The notes under the pieces were generated by a model that worked only from the letters and a program-made list of their open reading frames with translations, was not told the DNA's origin and made no database searches. A DNA stretch of 64,000 nt, from positions 1,546,856,868-1,546,920,867 of the forward strand of contig OY728122.1 in NCBI GenBank assembly GCA_963277665.1. The letters are read 5' to 3'. Position numbers and translations under genes: made by a program. The stretch is from Viscum album (lineage: Eukaryota; Streptophyta; Magnoliopsida; Santalales; Viscaceae). Below are positions 43,551-53,923 of the stretch, piece after piece; the first letter of the stretch is position 1, and each line of letters starts with the position of its first letter.

Positions 43551-43664
43551 ATCTTTCCCGTGTTATGGCAGGGAATGAAACTTAGGCGGTACATGAAAAA
43601 TTTAGAGGGTAGAAATTTTTTCATATATTAATATATATATGCCGATATATGAATATATAATAGA

Positions 43665-44045
43665 TAACAATTTCAGGTTGGTTGGTCTGTTGGGGGGGGG
43701 GGCTGGGCCGTGGGACTTCACACAAGTCGCGGGATCGAAACCTCTCGAGAGTTTTTTTTGGAATTTAAATACACAATATTAATACATATAGGTAGATATA
43801 TGAATATATAACACATGTAAAACCAGGCTCGGTTGGTCCACTACTGTATTGCGGCGCCGTGCCCTTGCATGTGGCCTTGGTTCAAAACTCGCTGGTTGTG
43901 ATTTTTTAGATAACAACATTGTTATTAATATATTACAATAAAATTATCCTTATAAAAATCAAAATAATTCAGCTCGGTTGGTCCACTGAGTTGCATGGCG
44001 GAGACTTCATGCGTGTGATGCGGGTTTGAAACCTGCTGCACGTGA
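43665..44045 (+). repeat. Three tandem tRNA-like modules inside the CACTA element
   Basis: Three units about 145-150 bp apart each carry an A-box-like block (aggttggttggtctg from 43675; gctcggttggtcc from 43827; agctcggttggtcc from 43971). About 50 bases later each has a B-box-like block (gggatcgaaacc near 43730; ggttcaaaactc near 43879; gggtttgaaacct near 44022), then a T- or A-rich run. The AT-rich linkers between units are also alike. The pattern is that of a tRNA- or SINE-derived sequence amplified in tandem. Function is unknown. Confidence 0.6.
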
Positions 44046-44479
44046 ATTTCAAAAAATTTAAATTTCCCACGGTTTGAAAACCGTGGGGTAAGTTATGTTC
44101 CATGCGGTACACCAACGTGTTTCTGTGTGAAACACCTATACCCACGGTTCTAAAAAACCATGGGTATAGGTCAAGACCCCTTTCCTGACGTCGTTCCAGC
44201 CCACTGTTCCCAAAATCGTGGGTATAGCCTATACCCACAGTTTTGGGGGCTATACCCACGGTTTTGAACCATGGGTATAGGTCATTTTTCCGGTAGTGAT
44301 AAGAAAAGGGTGAGCTATAAAGCCTAGTAAGGAAGTACACATGGAATAACATGAGTTGTAAAATACATGTTAGACAATAGGCATATCAATAGAGCATAAT
44401 AGAAACATGAACACAAATCCATGATAAAGCATGATAATCATAACATGGAGATTTGGCAACAACACTTATCATGGAATTA

Positions 44480-44592
44480 GCATGAGCCAAGGCTCATTGC
44501 ACATGGAGCATGAGTAAACCCTCATTGCACGTGAATCACGAGTAAACCCTCATTTCACTTGAATTAGCATGATTCAACACTCATTGAACATG
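44480..44592. repeat. Four 29-bp tandem units in the 3' LTR
   Basis: Units of the form gcatgagtaaaccctcattgcac start near 44480, 44508, 44538 and 44567. Each contains a small palindrome (catgag with ctcat). The same four units occur in the other LTR at 52182-52294. Confidence 0.75.
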
Positions 44593-45401
44593 ACGTATCA
44601 TGATACTATACTTTACTCAATGCATTGGAGCGCTATAAGGGTGCACTGTTCTTAAACATTTCATTTCATGCATAAGTGTGCCACATGGATCATAAAACAT
44701 GGATTCATAAAACATAATCATATATTCCACGATAAAAGAATATGGAATTCATACATGAGACTTTGTAATAAATAAGTAAAGGTGCATAAAGGTGGATACC
44801 CTTGATGGAGAAATGGGCATGGTATCCACTACACAATGGCATTGGCTTAGAAAATCTGTGCGGTTTCGGCAGCATAACGGCATGACATAAGAATTAATTA
44901 AAAATGTTGATGAGAAAGAAAGGGGTTACTCATCATATTTACATGTAATGTACCGTAAGGAGGTCATATAGATAAATTTCCCAACAATTGTAATGGAATT
45001 TAGATTCAGGAAACAAAATTATTGCTTGAATGTAAAAGAAGAGAGAGAAGTTCCTTTCGGAATTTCAGCATAGTAACGGGTGTACATGGGAGGCATTTAA
45101 TGAGAGAGAAAGGGGTCTCCCATCATTCAAACAATAAGAGGGAACTATGGGGGAGGTGCGAAACCATACCCCAACATTCATAATTGAAATTAAAAGGGCA
45201 ATACAACTTAAATAAAATTTACAAAAATAAGAAAGGAAGAAAAAACCCTTACTTGGAAGTGTGCTTCCAGAGTCTAGAGAGAGTCTTCTGAGAGGCTTCT
45301 TGGGAGCTTGGGGCACCTTGGGAGGATTCTAGAGAGATTAGGGAAGAGGTTGGAAGAAATCCAAGGGCTTTGATTGAGGAGGAAGTGGGAGCTTGGGTGG
45401 G

Positions 45402-45409
45402 TTTATATA
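45402..45409 (-). promoter_or_regulatory. TATA box of the 3' LTR
   Basis: TATATAAA on the minus strand lies within the block CTATATAAACCCACCC, conserved in the other LTR at 53104-53111. A purine/pyrimidine-biased leader (45397 down to about 45240) follows. Confidence 0.65.
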
Positions 45410-46252
45410 GGAAAGGTGAGAGAATTCTTCATTATTTAGGTTTGGGTCCCCTTACATTAAATTAATCCAAACCACAAACCATCCCATGGTTTTTGCCCAT
45501 GTTTTTTAGTAAAGGGAAGAGTAAAACAATATTTTATAAGGACCAGGTCCGAACTTCTTAATATAATAAGGTTGCTTATGTGGATGTGAGTCACACTCCC
45601 ATGGAAATTAATTTAAAAAGGAAAAGTGTTGAATATGTCTTGAGGGGTCCATTAATGCTTTTAAAAGTAAGTAAAACAAACCCAAGATCACATTATTTTA
45701 ATTTTAAAACATATATTCGCCGAACATAAAGATTTTGGTATTTTATTACATCACCATTGGGTCATTATGATGTCATAAAACACATTATATATTTAAACTG
45801 TATTAATTTTTACCCAAACATTTGACTGTCTCAGAAAATTATGAAAAATTCACCGTCGGATAATTTCGACATCCTAATTCCAGAAATGACATTTATATTA
45901 TCTTAAAAAATTTCTAAATATGTTAATTTTCACTTTTAATATAAAAACCAATATTTATCGAAAATTCACGGGTTTTGACAGAACTGGATTTCAAACCTTA
46001 ATATAAAATTTTAATTGCATTCCTAAAATTATAAGATAATTTATATTTAATAAAAAATAATTTAATAATAATATTATTATTTTATTAAAATATTATTTAA
46101 TTCATAAATCCCTTAATTTAATAAAATAGATTTCTAAATTAAATACTAACTAAAAACACCATTTGTACTTTAAAAACTATTTATAATGTATCAAAAAAGA
46201 CTACAAATTTTATTAATTATTATATAAAAAAATAATGTACATGAACATAGTA

Positions 46253-46522
46253 CTACTTATTTGTTAAATAACCCTTTAAAACAGCCACATAAGACCTAAG
46301 GGTAAGGTGTGCGATGGTGACCGACTCTTGGGGTGGCTCGGATAACATCGTTCAAGTGGTAATCTCTATCAACTTCCACTTTTCCCGTAGATGGTCTCGT
46401 TTGAGCTTGACATGGCGAAGCTCATCTTGGGCTTGGTCAAGGGTGAAGCCCAAGTATGCCACCTCTTTTCTGAGCTCCGAAAAATGGGCTTCGTATAGGG
46501 AAATTCTACTAGATGAGGTCAT
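46253..46522 (-). pseudogene. LTR-internal small frame, 3' LTR copy
   Basis: An ATG at 46522 opens a frame of 89 codons ending at TAG (46253-46255), broken only by one TGA at codon 57 (46352-46354, Arg CGA in the other LTR). It begins MTSSSRISLYEAHFSELRK and continues with LGFTLDQAQ, HVKLKRD and LREKWKLIEITT, a charged, leucine-spaced stretch likely to be a helix or short coiled coil. It then reads MLSEPPQES. The matching frame in the 5' LTR is broken at a different codon, so the ancestral frame was open. It lies in the sense direction of the element in the outer (U3) part of the LTR, upstream of the TATA box, so it is not in the normal full-length leader. I do not recognise the protein. Confidence 0.55.
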
Positions 46523-46734
46523 CGCTTCTTTTGTCTGAGTAAATTGGATTTGTTAAGGTCCTATATTTATACTAATCATGTGATCACTGTTCAATTACTA
46601 TATTAACAACATTCAAAATTCTTAACATAAAACCAAAGAAGTTGACATCTTATAAAAAAAATATTTTTCATAAAGAGACATTTAACTAGATCAAGAGGGA
46701 TTTTCCATTAATGCAACTTTGGCTCGTTAAAATA

Positions 46735-46744
46735 TTCCCCCCTT
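46735..46744 (-). other. Polypurine tract of the Tekay-like element
   Basis: AAGGGGGGAA on the minus strand lies three bases before the start of the 3' LTR. It has the same form as the tract of the LARD-like element at 7971-7978. Confidence 0.85.
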
Positions 46745-46781
46745 AAGAAATTTCGCCCTCGAAATTTTTCCTTTTCCCACA

Positions 46782-47249
46782 CTAAAACAGATGTGGGTAA
46801 CTCAGCTTCATCTTCTCCTCTGATTCCCATGTCACTTCTTCAAACTTGTGGTTTCTCCACAACACCTTGACGAGGGGCATTGTCTTATTTCGTAGAACTT
46901 TTTCTCTACGTTCTAAGATCTTCACTGGTTGCTCCTCATAAGAAAGATCGCCGTCCAATTGTACCACCTCAGAAGAGAGTACATTTGAAGGGTCTGGTAT
47001 GTACTTCCTTAAGAGGGATACATGAAAGACATCATGTACTTTGGCCATAGTAGGTGGAAGTGCTAGTCGATAGGCCACAGCCCCAACACAATCAAGAATC
47101 TCGAAGGGGCCGATGTACCTTGGACTTAACTTCCATTTATTTCCAAACCTCATGACCATCTTCCACGGAGATATGCGTAGAAAAACCATGTCTCCGACTT
47201 TAAACTCAAGGTCTCGTCGACGATTATCTTCATAACTCTTATGTCGACT
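46782..47249 (-). pseudogene. Integrase C-terminal domain and chromodomain
   Basis: The longest open part (47189-46782, 135 residues) contains the GPF/Y-type module RYIGPFEIL (about residues 24-32), VAYRLALPP, and VHDVFHVSLLRKY (about 52-64), the end of the integrase C-terminal domain. LSYEEQPVKIL (about 82-92) and LVKVLWRNHKFEEVTWE (about 106-122) form the reduced, aromatic-cage-poor chromodomain typical of Tekay-type chromoviruses. This module guides integration to chromatin. The frame is shared with the upstream catalytic part (47609-47364) but stops lie between them, for example after GKR near 47364 and in the linker. The C-terminus PHLF followed by a stop looks native. Confidence 0.85.
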
Positions 47250-48390
47250 CTAGGCTTCCTTGATATGCTGCTGAATGGTTTTCACCTTCTCCACCATTTC
47301 TTTGACCATTTCTGGTCCAAGCAGCTTACGTTCACCGACCTCATCCCATCATGCATGCGTTCTTCACCTTTTCCCATACAGGGCTTCATATGGTGCCATT
47401 TGGATGCTCGAGTGGAAACTGTTATTATAAGTGAACTCAACCAGAGGAAGATGTTGATCCCATCCTCCTTTAAAGTCCATTGAGAACGCTCTCAACATAT
47501 CCTCAAGTGTTTGGATAGTCCGCTCAGATTGGCCATCAGTTTGAGGATGATAGGCCGTACTAAAGTTTAGTTCAGTATTCATAGCATGTTGAAGACTCTT
47601 CCAAAACATAGAGGTGAATCTTGGATCTCAGTCAGACACAATAGATAGTGGTACACAATGCAACTTACCACTTCCCTGATATATATCTGTGCGAGTTGAT
47701 CCAAAGAGAAATCCTCCTGAATAGAAATTAAGTGTGCAGTCTTTGTAAGACGATCCACAACAACCCATATTACATTGTTGCCTTTGGATGTCCTCGTAAG
47801 TCTGGTGACAAAGTTCATGGTGATGTTTTCCCATTTCTATTCTGGTATGGGCAATGGTTGCATCATCCCCTCAGACTTCTGCCTCTCTGTCTTCACTTGC
47901 TGACACACCATGCACTTTGATGTATATTCAGCGATCTCCTTCTTCATATTATCCCACCAAAAGTTTTCTCAGAGATCTCGATACATCTTTGTGCTCCCTG
48001 GGTGAATAGAGAAATTTAAACTATGTGCATCATCCAAAAGTTCCTTCTTCATCTCCGAACATGATGGAACACATATTCTTTTACCAAACCGCACAATTCC
48101 TTCTTCATTAACATTAAACTCTGAGGATTTCCCTTTTTTGATAGCTTCCACTTTTTCTTGAATTCCCCCATCATCCTTTTGAGCATCCTTTAACCTTTCC
48201 AAAAGAGATGGTTGAGCAATCATTTGTGAAAGGATTGATGATGTTCCCTTTTTTATGATTCCCACATCCATCTTCATCAAGTCTAAGAAGATTGGATCCT
48301 TCTCAATTCTCATCATTGATAGAATTGTTGGGTCCTTTCTACTTAGGGCATCTGCCACCTTGTTCGCTTTCCCAGGGTGGTAATGTATTG
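47250..48390 (-). pseudogene. Integrase (zinc finger and catalytic core), broken
   Basis: The part from VADALSRKD (48358) to about 47250 carries the HHCC finger: HSLNFSIH, then after a TGA at 47969-47971 the pair CMVC. Catalytic residues: the first Asp in WVVVDRLTKTAHL (about 47770), the second in PLSIVSD (near 47640), directly followed by TGA, and the Glu in HPQTDGQSERTIQTLEDM (about 47535). One frameshift near 47680 separates the first catalytic block from the second, and another TAG interrupts the finger-core linker. The enzyme would insert the cDNA into chromosomes. All three acidic residues survive, but no continuous frame does. Confidence 0.88.
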
Positions 48391-48852
48391 AACAGTCACA
48401 ATCCTTGATGAGATATATCCATCTTCTCTAGCGCATATTAAGCTCTTTCTGTGTGAATATATATTTAAGACTCTTGTGGTCAGTATATATCTCAAATTTC
48501 TCTCTATAGAGATAATGCCGCCAGATTTTCAAGCCAAAGATCACACCCGCCAACTCCAGATCATGCGTTGGATAGTTTCTCTCATGGATTTTCAACTGCC
48601 TTGAGGCATATGATATCACTTTATCATTCTGCATCATCACATATCCTAAGCCCTTCTTCGAAGCATCACTGAATACCACAAAAAGCTCCCCACTGTGGGT
48701 AAAGTGAGCACGGGTGCAATGATAAACCTCCTTTTCAACTCCTTGATACTTTATTCGCATTCATCACTCCAAGAAAAAATTACTCCCTTTCGAGTTAGCT
48801 TAGTAATAGGGTTGTACAATTGTGAGAAATTTCTCACAAATCGTCGATATTA
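48391..48852 (-). pseudogene. RT connection and RNase H domain, broken
   Basis: After a double stop (48850-48855) the reading continues YRRFVRNFSQLYNPITKL and FSWSDECE, then TAA (48751-48753). A frameshift near 48690-48700 moves reading into the 48760-48431 frame. That frame holds the RNase H motifs [33 protein letters not shown] and [11 protein letters not shown], with the acidic residues Asp, Glu and Asp present. A TAG (about 48428-48430) precedes RRWIYLIKDCDCSIHYHPGK. The domain removes RNA from the RNA-DNA hybrid during cDNA synthesis. Confidence 0.88.
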
Positions 48853-49614
48853 TCAAGTTAACCCCAAGAAGCTACGGATATCCGTTACCGATGTTGGCCA
48901 CGGCCATCCCTCAATTGCATCTGTTTTGGAGGGGTCTACAGATATCCCATTGCTTGTGATGATATGGCCCAAGAATGAGACCTCCTTCAACCAGAACTCA
49001 CACTTCCTATACTTTACATAGATCTTCTCCTTGTGCAAAGTCTCTAGAATAGTTTTTAAATGCTCCTCATGATCCTCCTTGGTTTTGGAGTATATTAGAA
49101 TATCATCTATAATGAGTACCAAAAAATTTTCAAGGTAATCTCTAAAGACTCTATTCATCAAGTCCATGAATATTTCTGGAGAATTGGTGAGTCCGAAAGG
49201 CGTTACTATGAATTCATAGTTCCCGTACCATGTACGAAAAACAGTCTTGGGGAAATGTTCCTTCTTCACCCATACTTGATAATATCCCGACTGCAAATCC
49301 ACTTTGGAGAAGTATTGTGCTGCACGCAGCTGATCAAACAAGTCATCGATTCTTGGGAGAGGATAAATGTTCTTTATCGTGATTTTCTTATGTTCATGAT
49401 AATCGATGCAAATCCGCATTGACCCATCCTTCTTCTTGACGAAGAGGACTGGTGCACCCCATGGTGAAGCACATGGGCGTATAAACCCTTTATCCAGATT
49501 CTCATGTAGTTGTTTCTTCATCTCTTCAAGCTCTACAACAGCCATTCTATATGGAGTTTTGGATATTGGTAGTGCCAAAGGTATATGTTCAAATGGGAAC
49601 TCAACATCTCTTCT
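48853..49614 (-). pseudogene. Reverse transcriptase domain
   Basis: This is a 241-codon open stretch in the same frame as gag, separated from it by one TGA. Motifs in order: [67 protein letters not shown] with the first catalytic Asp (residue 94), [17 protein letters not shown], and the active site [12 protein letters not shown] with Asp 158 and 159 (about 49107-49102), where gypsy enzymes usually have [18 protein letters not shown] and SFLGL close the domain just before the double stop. Apart from the flanking stops the domain looks complete. Confidence 0.92.
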
Positions 49615-51276
49615 TCAAGGAAGACCAGGCAGTTCCTCGGGAAACACATCAGCGAATTCCCTCACAATAGGCATTTCTTCAAGGATAGTTTCTTCCTTGG
49701 ACTCAATCATCTGAGCCAGATATACGTGCTCATAAGGCATTAATATCCATTCTTGAGATGATGGAGATAAAGGAGATTCCTCTTCCTCCTGACACTTGTA
49801 AAGAATCGGGGGTCGATTCTCCATATGGAGTGTGATTTCCCTCTCCCGACAATTTATGTTTGCTATATATAAGGAAAGCAAATCCATGCCAATAATTGCA
49901 TCAAATTCCACCAGAGGGAGTATGAAGAGGTTCACCGGGAAACTCAATCCACATATTATAAGATGGTAGGACTTATATTCATGGGATGAAATGATTACCC
50001 CATTTTCCGTACTCACTGACATCTTTACTTCCATGATTTTTGGTGGTGCTTGGATTCTTCTACTAAACTTTAGAGATATAAAAGAATGCGTAGAACCTGA
50101 ATCAAAAAGTATGTTCGCTCTTCTTGAATGAATAACTAGCGTATCTATCACCACTTCATTGTCAGGGTTCACTTCGGCAGAAGTAATGGAAAAAGTTCTT
50201 CCTTGTTGTCTTGGAGGTTGTTGGTTGCCTCGGATAACCCTTGGATTAGGGCACTGATTTGCAAAATGACCATGTTCTTTACATTTGTAGCATTGAACAA
50301 CGCGTTGAGGTTCGAACGGGGCGTTCCTCTCCTCTGTCGTAGCCGTGGGTCCTTCTTGCCGACAGTTAACAGATAGGTGCCCTTCTCTTCCACACCTGAA
50401 GCATTTTCTCATCCCCTTAAGGCAATTTCCAGGGTTCTTCTTTCCGCACTTTTGGCAAGTGTGGTGCTGGATCTTCTTAGCAATGTTGGATTTATCCATC
50501 AGACCACCAACATTGAAGTTCACCTTACGCTTCTTGTCCCCATGATACCCTTGTGATTCCCCGATCTCCATTTCGACCTTGAGGGCACATCGGACAATTT
50601 CCTCATAGTTGTCGAAGTCACGGATCGCTAATGCTTTCCGCAAGCTAGGCTTCATCCCACCAAAGAAGCGGTAGACCTTGCATTCGGGGGTAACGACAAA
50701 GCCAGAAGCGTATCGTGCAAGCCTTGTGAAGTTTTCCTTGTACGCTCCAACAGATTCTTCATCTTTTTGCTTGAGGGAAAGGAAGTCCCTTTCCACCTTA
50801 AGACAGAGGGTGCACGGAAAATATTTATCAAAAAACATCTTTCGGAAATCCTTCCATTCCAACGCCTCGATCTCCTCCTCAGGCTTCGTATTTTTGATCA
50901 ACGTCCACCATTGATCAGCTTCACCCTCCATACGATAAGCTTCCAGGAGAACCTTCTCTTGTTCATAACATTGGAGGATGGAGAATATCTTTTCAATGGA
51001 TTTTATCCATTGTTCAGTGATCGTGGGATCGGATGATCCACTAAAAGTAGGAGGCCTTTATCTCATGAAGCTCTCGATAGCGACTTGTTCTTTCTTAGGG
51101 GGGGAGGTTGAACGTTCCTTTTGACCCGAGTTTCTATTCAAAACTTGATTTAGCTGAGAGAGAAGCGTGACAAAGTTCGCGATTCTCGCTCTCACTGGAT
51201 TGGGCATCTCATTAGTACAGTCATCACACTGATCTTCACAACAGTTGTTAGCACGAGTCCTCCTATTACCGGCCAT
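49615..51276 (-). pseudogene. gag-protease, one internal stop
   Basis: The ATG at 51276 (MAGNRRTRANN) opens Gag. A TAA at 51058-51060 breaks it after ESFMR, and the same frame continues RPPTFSGSSDPTITEQWIK, EGEADQWW and the retrotransposon gag core. Counted from the Met at 50931, zinc knuckles are CX2CX4HX4C at 177-190 (CFRCGREGHLSVNC) and 214-227 (CYKCKEHGHFANQC), with a degenerate CQKCGKKNPGNC at 159-170. The aspartic protease follows with ILFDSGSTHSFIS (Asp 277) and IIGMDLL (347-353). The end, FPEELPGLP, is the usual protease-RT linker, cut by TGA at 49615-49617. Gag forms the particle; the protease matures it. Gag and pol share one frame, as in plant chromoviruses. Confidence 0.93.
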
Positions 51277-51768
51277 TGGCTGGAATAAAAGGAAAGTTAG
51301 GTGTAACACATAAAGGGTAATATAAAGACAAAAGTTTGTGACTTATAAATAAACATTCATTCCTTAACTCATGATTCTATAGGCTTCAATCTTGGATTTT
51401 AATGATCTACTTTCTAACATATATTCTTAGGGGCATTTTTTTTAATTCCCTTAATAAGGGTTCATACTAAGCTTATGAATTTATCAAAACATATCCCCTG
51501 GGAGTGTCATAACCAAGACTGCAGTAAGGCCCATTGTCGTGCACCAGTTCCCGTTCGAGTCTAGCTCAAAGCGGTGTTTTCGGGTTTTACCCCTAGGATA
51601 CATCTGTGCCAGAGCCGCCTCTACCTACTCGTATCCAGACAGGGATGTATTTTCTTGATAACCCACTTACTCAATACTCACCAAAACTTAGGGACGTTTT
51701 TATTGTACTTAGTCTTGTATCTAAGGCTTTACTAGGGTATCATAATCCCAAAAATAACTAAACCTATC
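51277..51768 (-). other. Untranslated leader between primer site and gag
   Basis: About 490 bases of leader between the primer-binding site and the gag ATG. No conserved frame was seen. Packaging signals would be expected here but cannot be identified by eye. Confidence 0.5.
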
Positions 51769-51779
51769 CTCTGATACCA
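51769..51779 (-). other. Primer-binding site (tRNA-iMet)
   Basis: The minus strand reads TGGTATCAGAG, complementary to the 3' end of initiator-Met tRNA, two bases after the end of the 5' LTR. Confidence 0.92.
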
Positions 51780-52181
51780 ACTATGACAACCCTTCTTTTT
51801 ATTACAACTTAAACATGATTCATTACATAAAACTTCACTTGATACAACAAAGAAGATTGATAGGTTTAGTGTCTTTGGGGCTTAGGATCATTACATAAAT
51901 ACTTAAAACATGAAATATACCATCTTTATTGAAAACTTCCTTTACATTACCACTACATTCCTTCGTACTTAGCATTGCATGGGATAACCTGAGGACATGC
52001 ATAAGAAAAGGCTGAGATATAATGCCCGTTAAGGGAGTACACATGGAATAACATGAGGAGTAAAATACATGTTAGACAATAGGCATATCAATAGAGCATA
52101 AAAGAAACATGAACATAAAGGCATGATAAATCATGATAATCATAACATGGAGATGTGGAAACAACACTTATCATGAAATTA

Positions 52182-52294
52182 GCATGAGCCAAGGCTCATT
52201 GCACATAGAGCATGAGTAAACCCTCATTGCACATGAAGCACGAGTAAAACCTTGTTGCACTTGAATTAGCATGAGTCAATACTCATTTCACATG
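52182..52294. repeat. Four 29-bp tandem units in the 5' LTR
   Basis: Counterpart of 44480-44592: units begin with catgagcc, catgagta, cacgagta and catgagtc at about 28-30 bp intervals. Confidence 0.75.
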
Positions 52295-53103
52295 ACGTAT
52301 CATGATACTGTACTTTACCCAATGCATTGGAGCGCTATAAGGGCGTACCCTTCTTAAACATTTCATTTCATGCATAAGTGTGCCACATGGATCATAAAAC
52401 ATGGATTCATAAAACATAATCATTTATTCCACGATAAAGGAATGTGGAATTCATACATGATACTTTGTAATAAATAAGTAAAGTTGCATAAAGGTGGATA
52501 CCCTTGAGGGAGAAATGGGCATGGTATCTACCACACAATGGCATTGGCTTAGAAAATCGGTGTGATTTCGGCAGCGTAACGGCATGACATAAGAATTCAT
52601 AAAAAAGGTTGATGAGAGAGAAAGGGGTTCCTCATCATATTTACATGTAATGGAAATTAAGGAGGTCATATAGATACATGTCCCAACAATTTTAATGTAA
52701 TTTAGATTCATGATACAAAATTATTGCTTGAATGTAAAAGAAGAGAGAGAAGTTCCTTTCGGAATTTCGGTATAGTAACAGGTGTACATGGGAGGCATTT
52801 AATGAGAGAGAAAGGGGTATCCCATAATTAAAAAAATAAGAGGGCAGTATGGGGGAGGTTCTAAAACATACCCCAACATTCATAATTGAAATTATAAGTG
52901 AAATACAACTTAAAGAAAATTGAAAAAAATAAGAAAGGAAGAAAAAACCCTTACTTGGAAGTGTGCTACCAAAGGCTTGAGAGAGGCTTGTGAGAGGCTT
53001 CTTGGGAGCTTGGGGCAGCTTGGGAGGATTATAGAGAGAGTAGGGAAGAGGTTGGACGAACACCAAGGGCTTTGAGTGAGGAGGAAGTGGGATCTAGGGT
53101 GGG

Positions 53104-53111
53104 TTTATATA
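53104..53111 (-). promoter_or_regulatory. TATA box of the 5' LTR
   Basis: TATATAAA on the minus strand in CTATATAAACCCACCC, the promoter that would drive the genomic transcript towards gag. The expected start is about 25-30 bases downstream, near 53080. Confidence 0.7.
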
Positions 53112-53923
53112 GTAAAGGTGAGAGAATTTTTTATTATTTAGGTTTGGGTCCCCTTACATTAAATTAATCAAAACCACAAACCATCCCATGGTTTTGGCCA
53201 ATGGTTTTTGGAAAAGGGAAGAGGAAAACAATATTTTATAAGGCCCATGTCCGATCTTCTTAAAATAATAAGGTTGCTTATGTGGAGGTGAGTCACACTC
53301 CCTTGGAAATTAATTTAAAAAGGCAAAGTGTTGAATATGTCTTCAGGGGTCCATTAATGCTTTGAAAAGTAAGTCAAACAAACCCAAAATAAAATTATTT
53401 TAATGTTAAAACATATATTGGCCGAACATAAAGCTTATGTTATTTTATTACATCACCATTGGGTCACTATGATGTCATAAGACACATTATATAATTAAAC
53501 GGTATTAATTTTTACCCTAAAACATGACTGTCTCAGAAAATTATGAAAAATTCACCGTTGGATAATTTCAACGTCCTGATTCCAGAAATGACATTTATTT
53601 TATATAAATTTTTTTTTCTAAATATGTTAATTTTTACATTTAAAATAAAAACCAACATTTATCAAAAATTCACGGATTTTGACAGAAACGGCTTTCAAAC
53701 CTTAATATAAAATTTTAATTGCATTCATAAAATTATAAGATCATTTATATTTAATAGAAATTAATTTAATAATAATAATATTATTTTATTAAAATATTAT
53801 TTAATTCAAAAATCCCTTAATTTAATAAAATAGATTTCTTAATTAAATAATAACTAAAAACACCATTTGTACTTTAAAAACTATTTACAATGTATCAAAA
53901 ATGACTAGATATTATATTCATTA

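Larger units (their letters stand above)
43262..44298. mobile_element. Non-autonomous CACTA (En/Spm-type) DNA transposon
   Basis: Terminal inverted repeats begin TACTACTGGAAAATAGG on the left (first C changed to T) and CACTACCGGAAAAATGACC on the right, and continue with imperfect pairing for about 33 bp. ATA at 43259-43261 and 44299-44301 is the 3-bp duplication typical of CACTA transposases. The sister LTR keeps the empty site gcataagaaaagg (near 52000), which proves the insertion. No transposase is encoded, so the copy depended on a TNPD-like transposase elsewhere. Both subterminal zones hold many copies of cctatacccacggtt in head-to-head pairs, the usual form of transposase accessory-protein binding sites. 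The open frame at 43969-44352 on the minus strand is made largely of these repeats and is not a gene. Confidence 0.92.
43040..46731 (-). repeat. 3' LTR of the Tekay-like element (interrupted)
   Basis: It aligns with 51782-54435 over its whole length apart from the CACTA insertion at 43262-44298. It starts tattacaaccctg on the + strand and ends ggctcgttaaa, where the right LTR has gggtcgttaca. So its TGTAAC terminus has decayed to TTTAAC. In the first 220 bases I count 16 mismatches to the other LTR. Confidence 0.93.

Noticed and set aside
43969..44352. 127-codon minus-strand frame with repeated YPWF-TVG text
   Set aside because: The repeats are translations of the CACTA subterminal motif, and the frame crosses the transposon end into the LTR.
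45065..45316. Minus-strand frame MPQAPKKP..., also present at 52692-53066 in the other LTR
   Set aside because: It is open in both LTRs and lies in the transcript leader, but it lacks a convincing ATG and is explained by the pyrimidine-biased leader. It is weaker than the frame at 46253-46522.
46314..46538. 74-codon + strand frame in the 3' LTR
   Set aside because: It is the antisense shadow of the LTR-internal frame on the minus strand.
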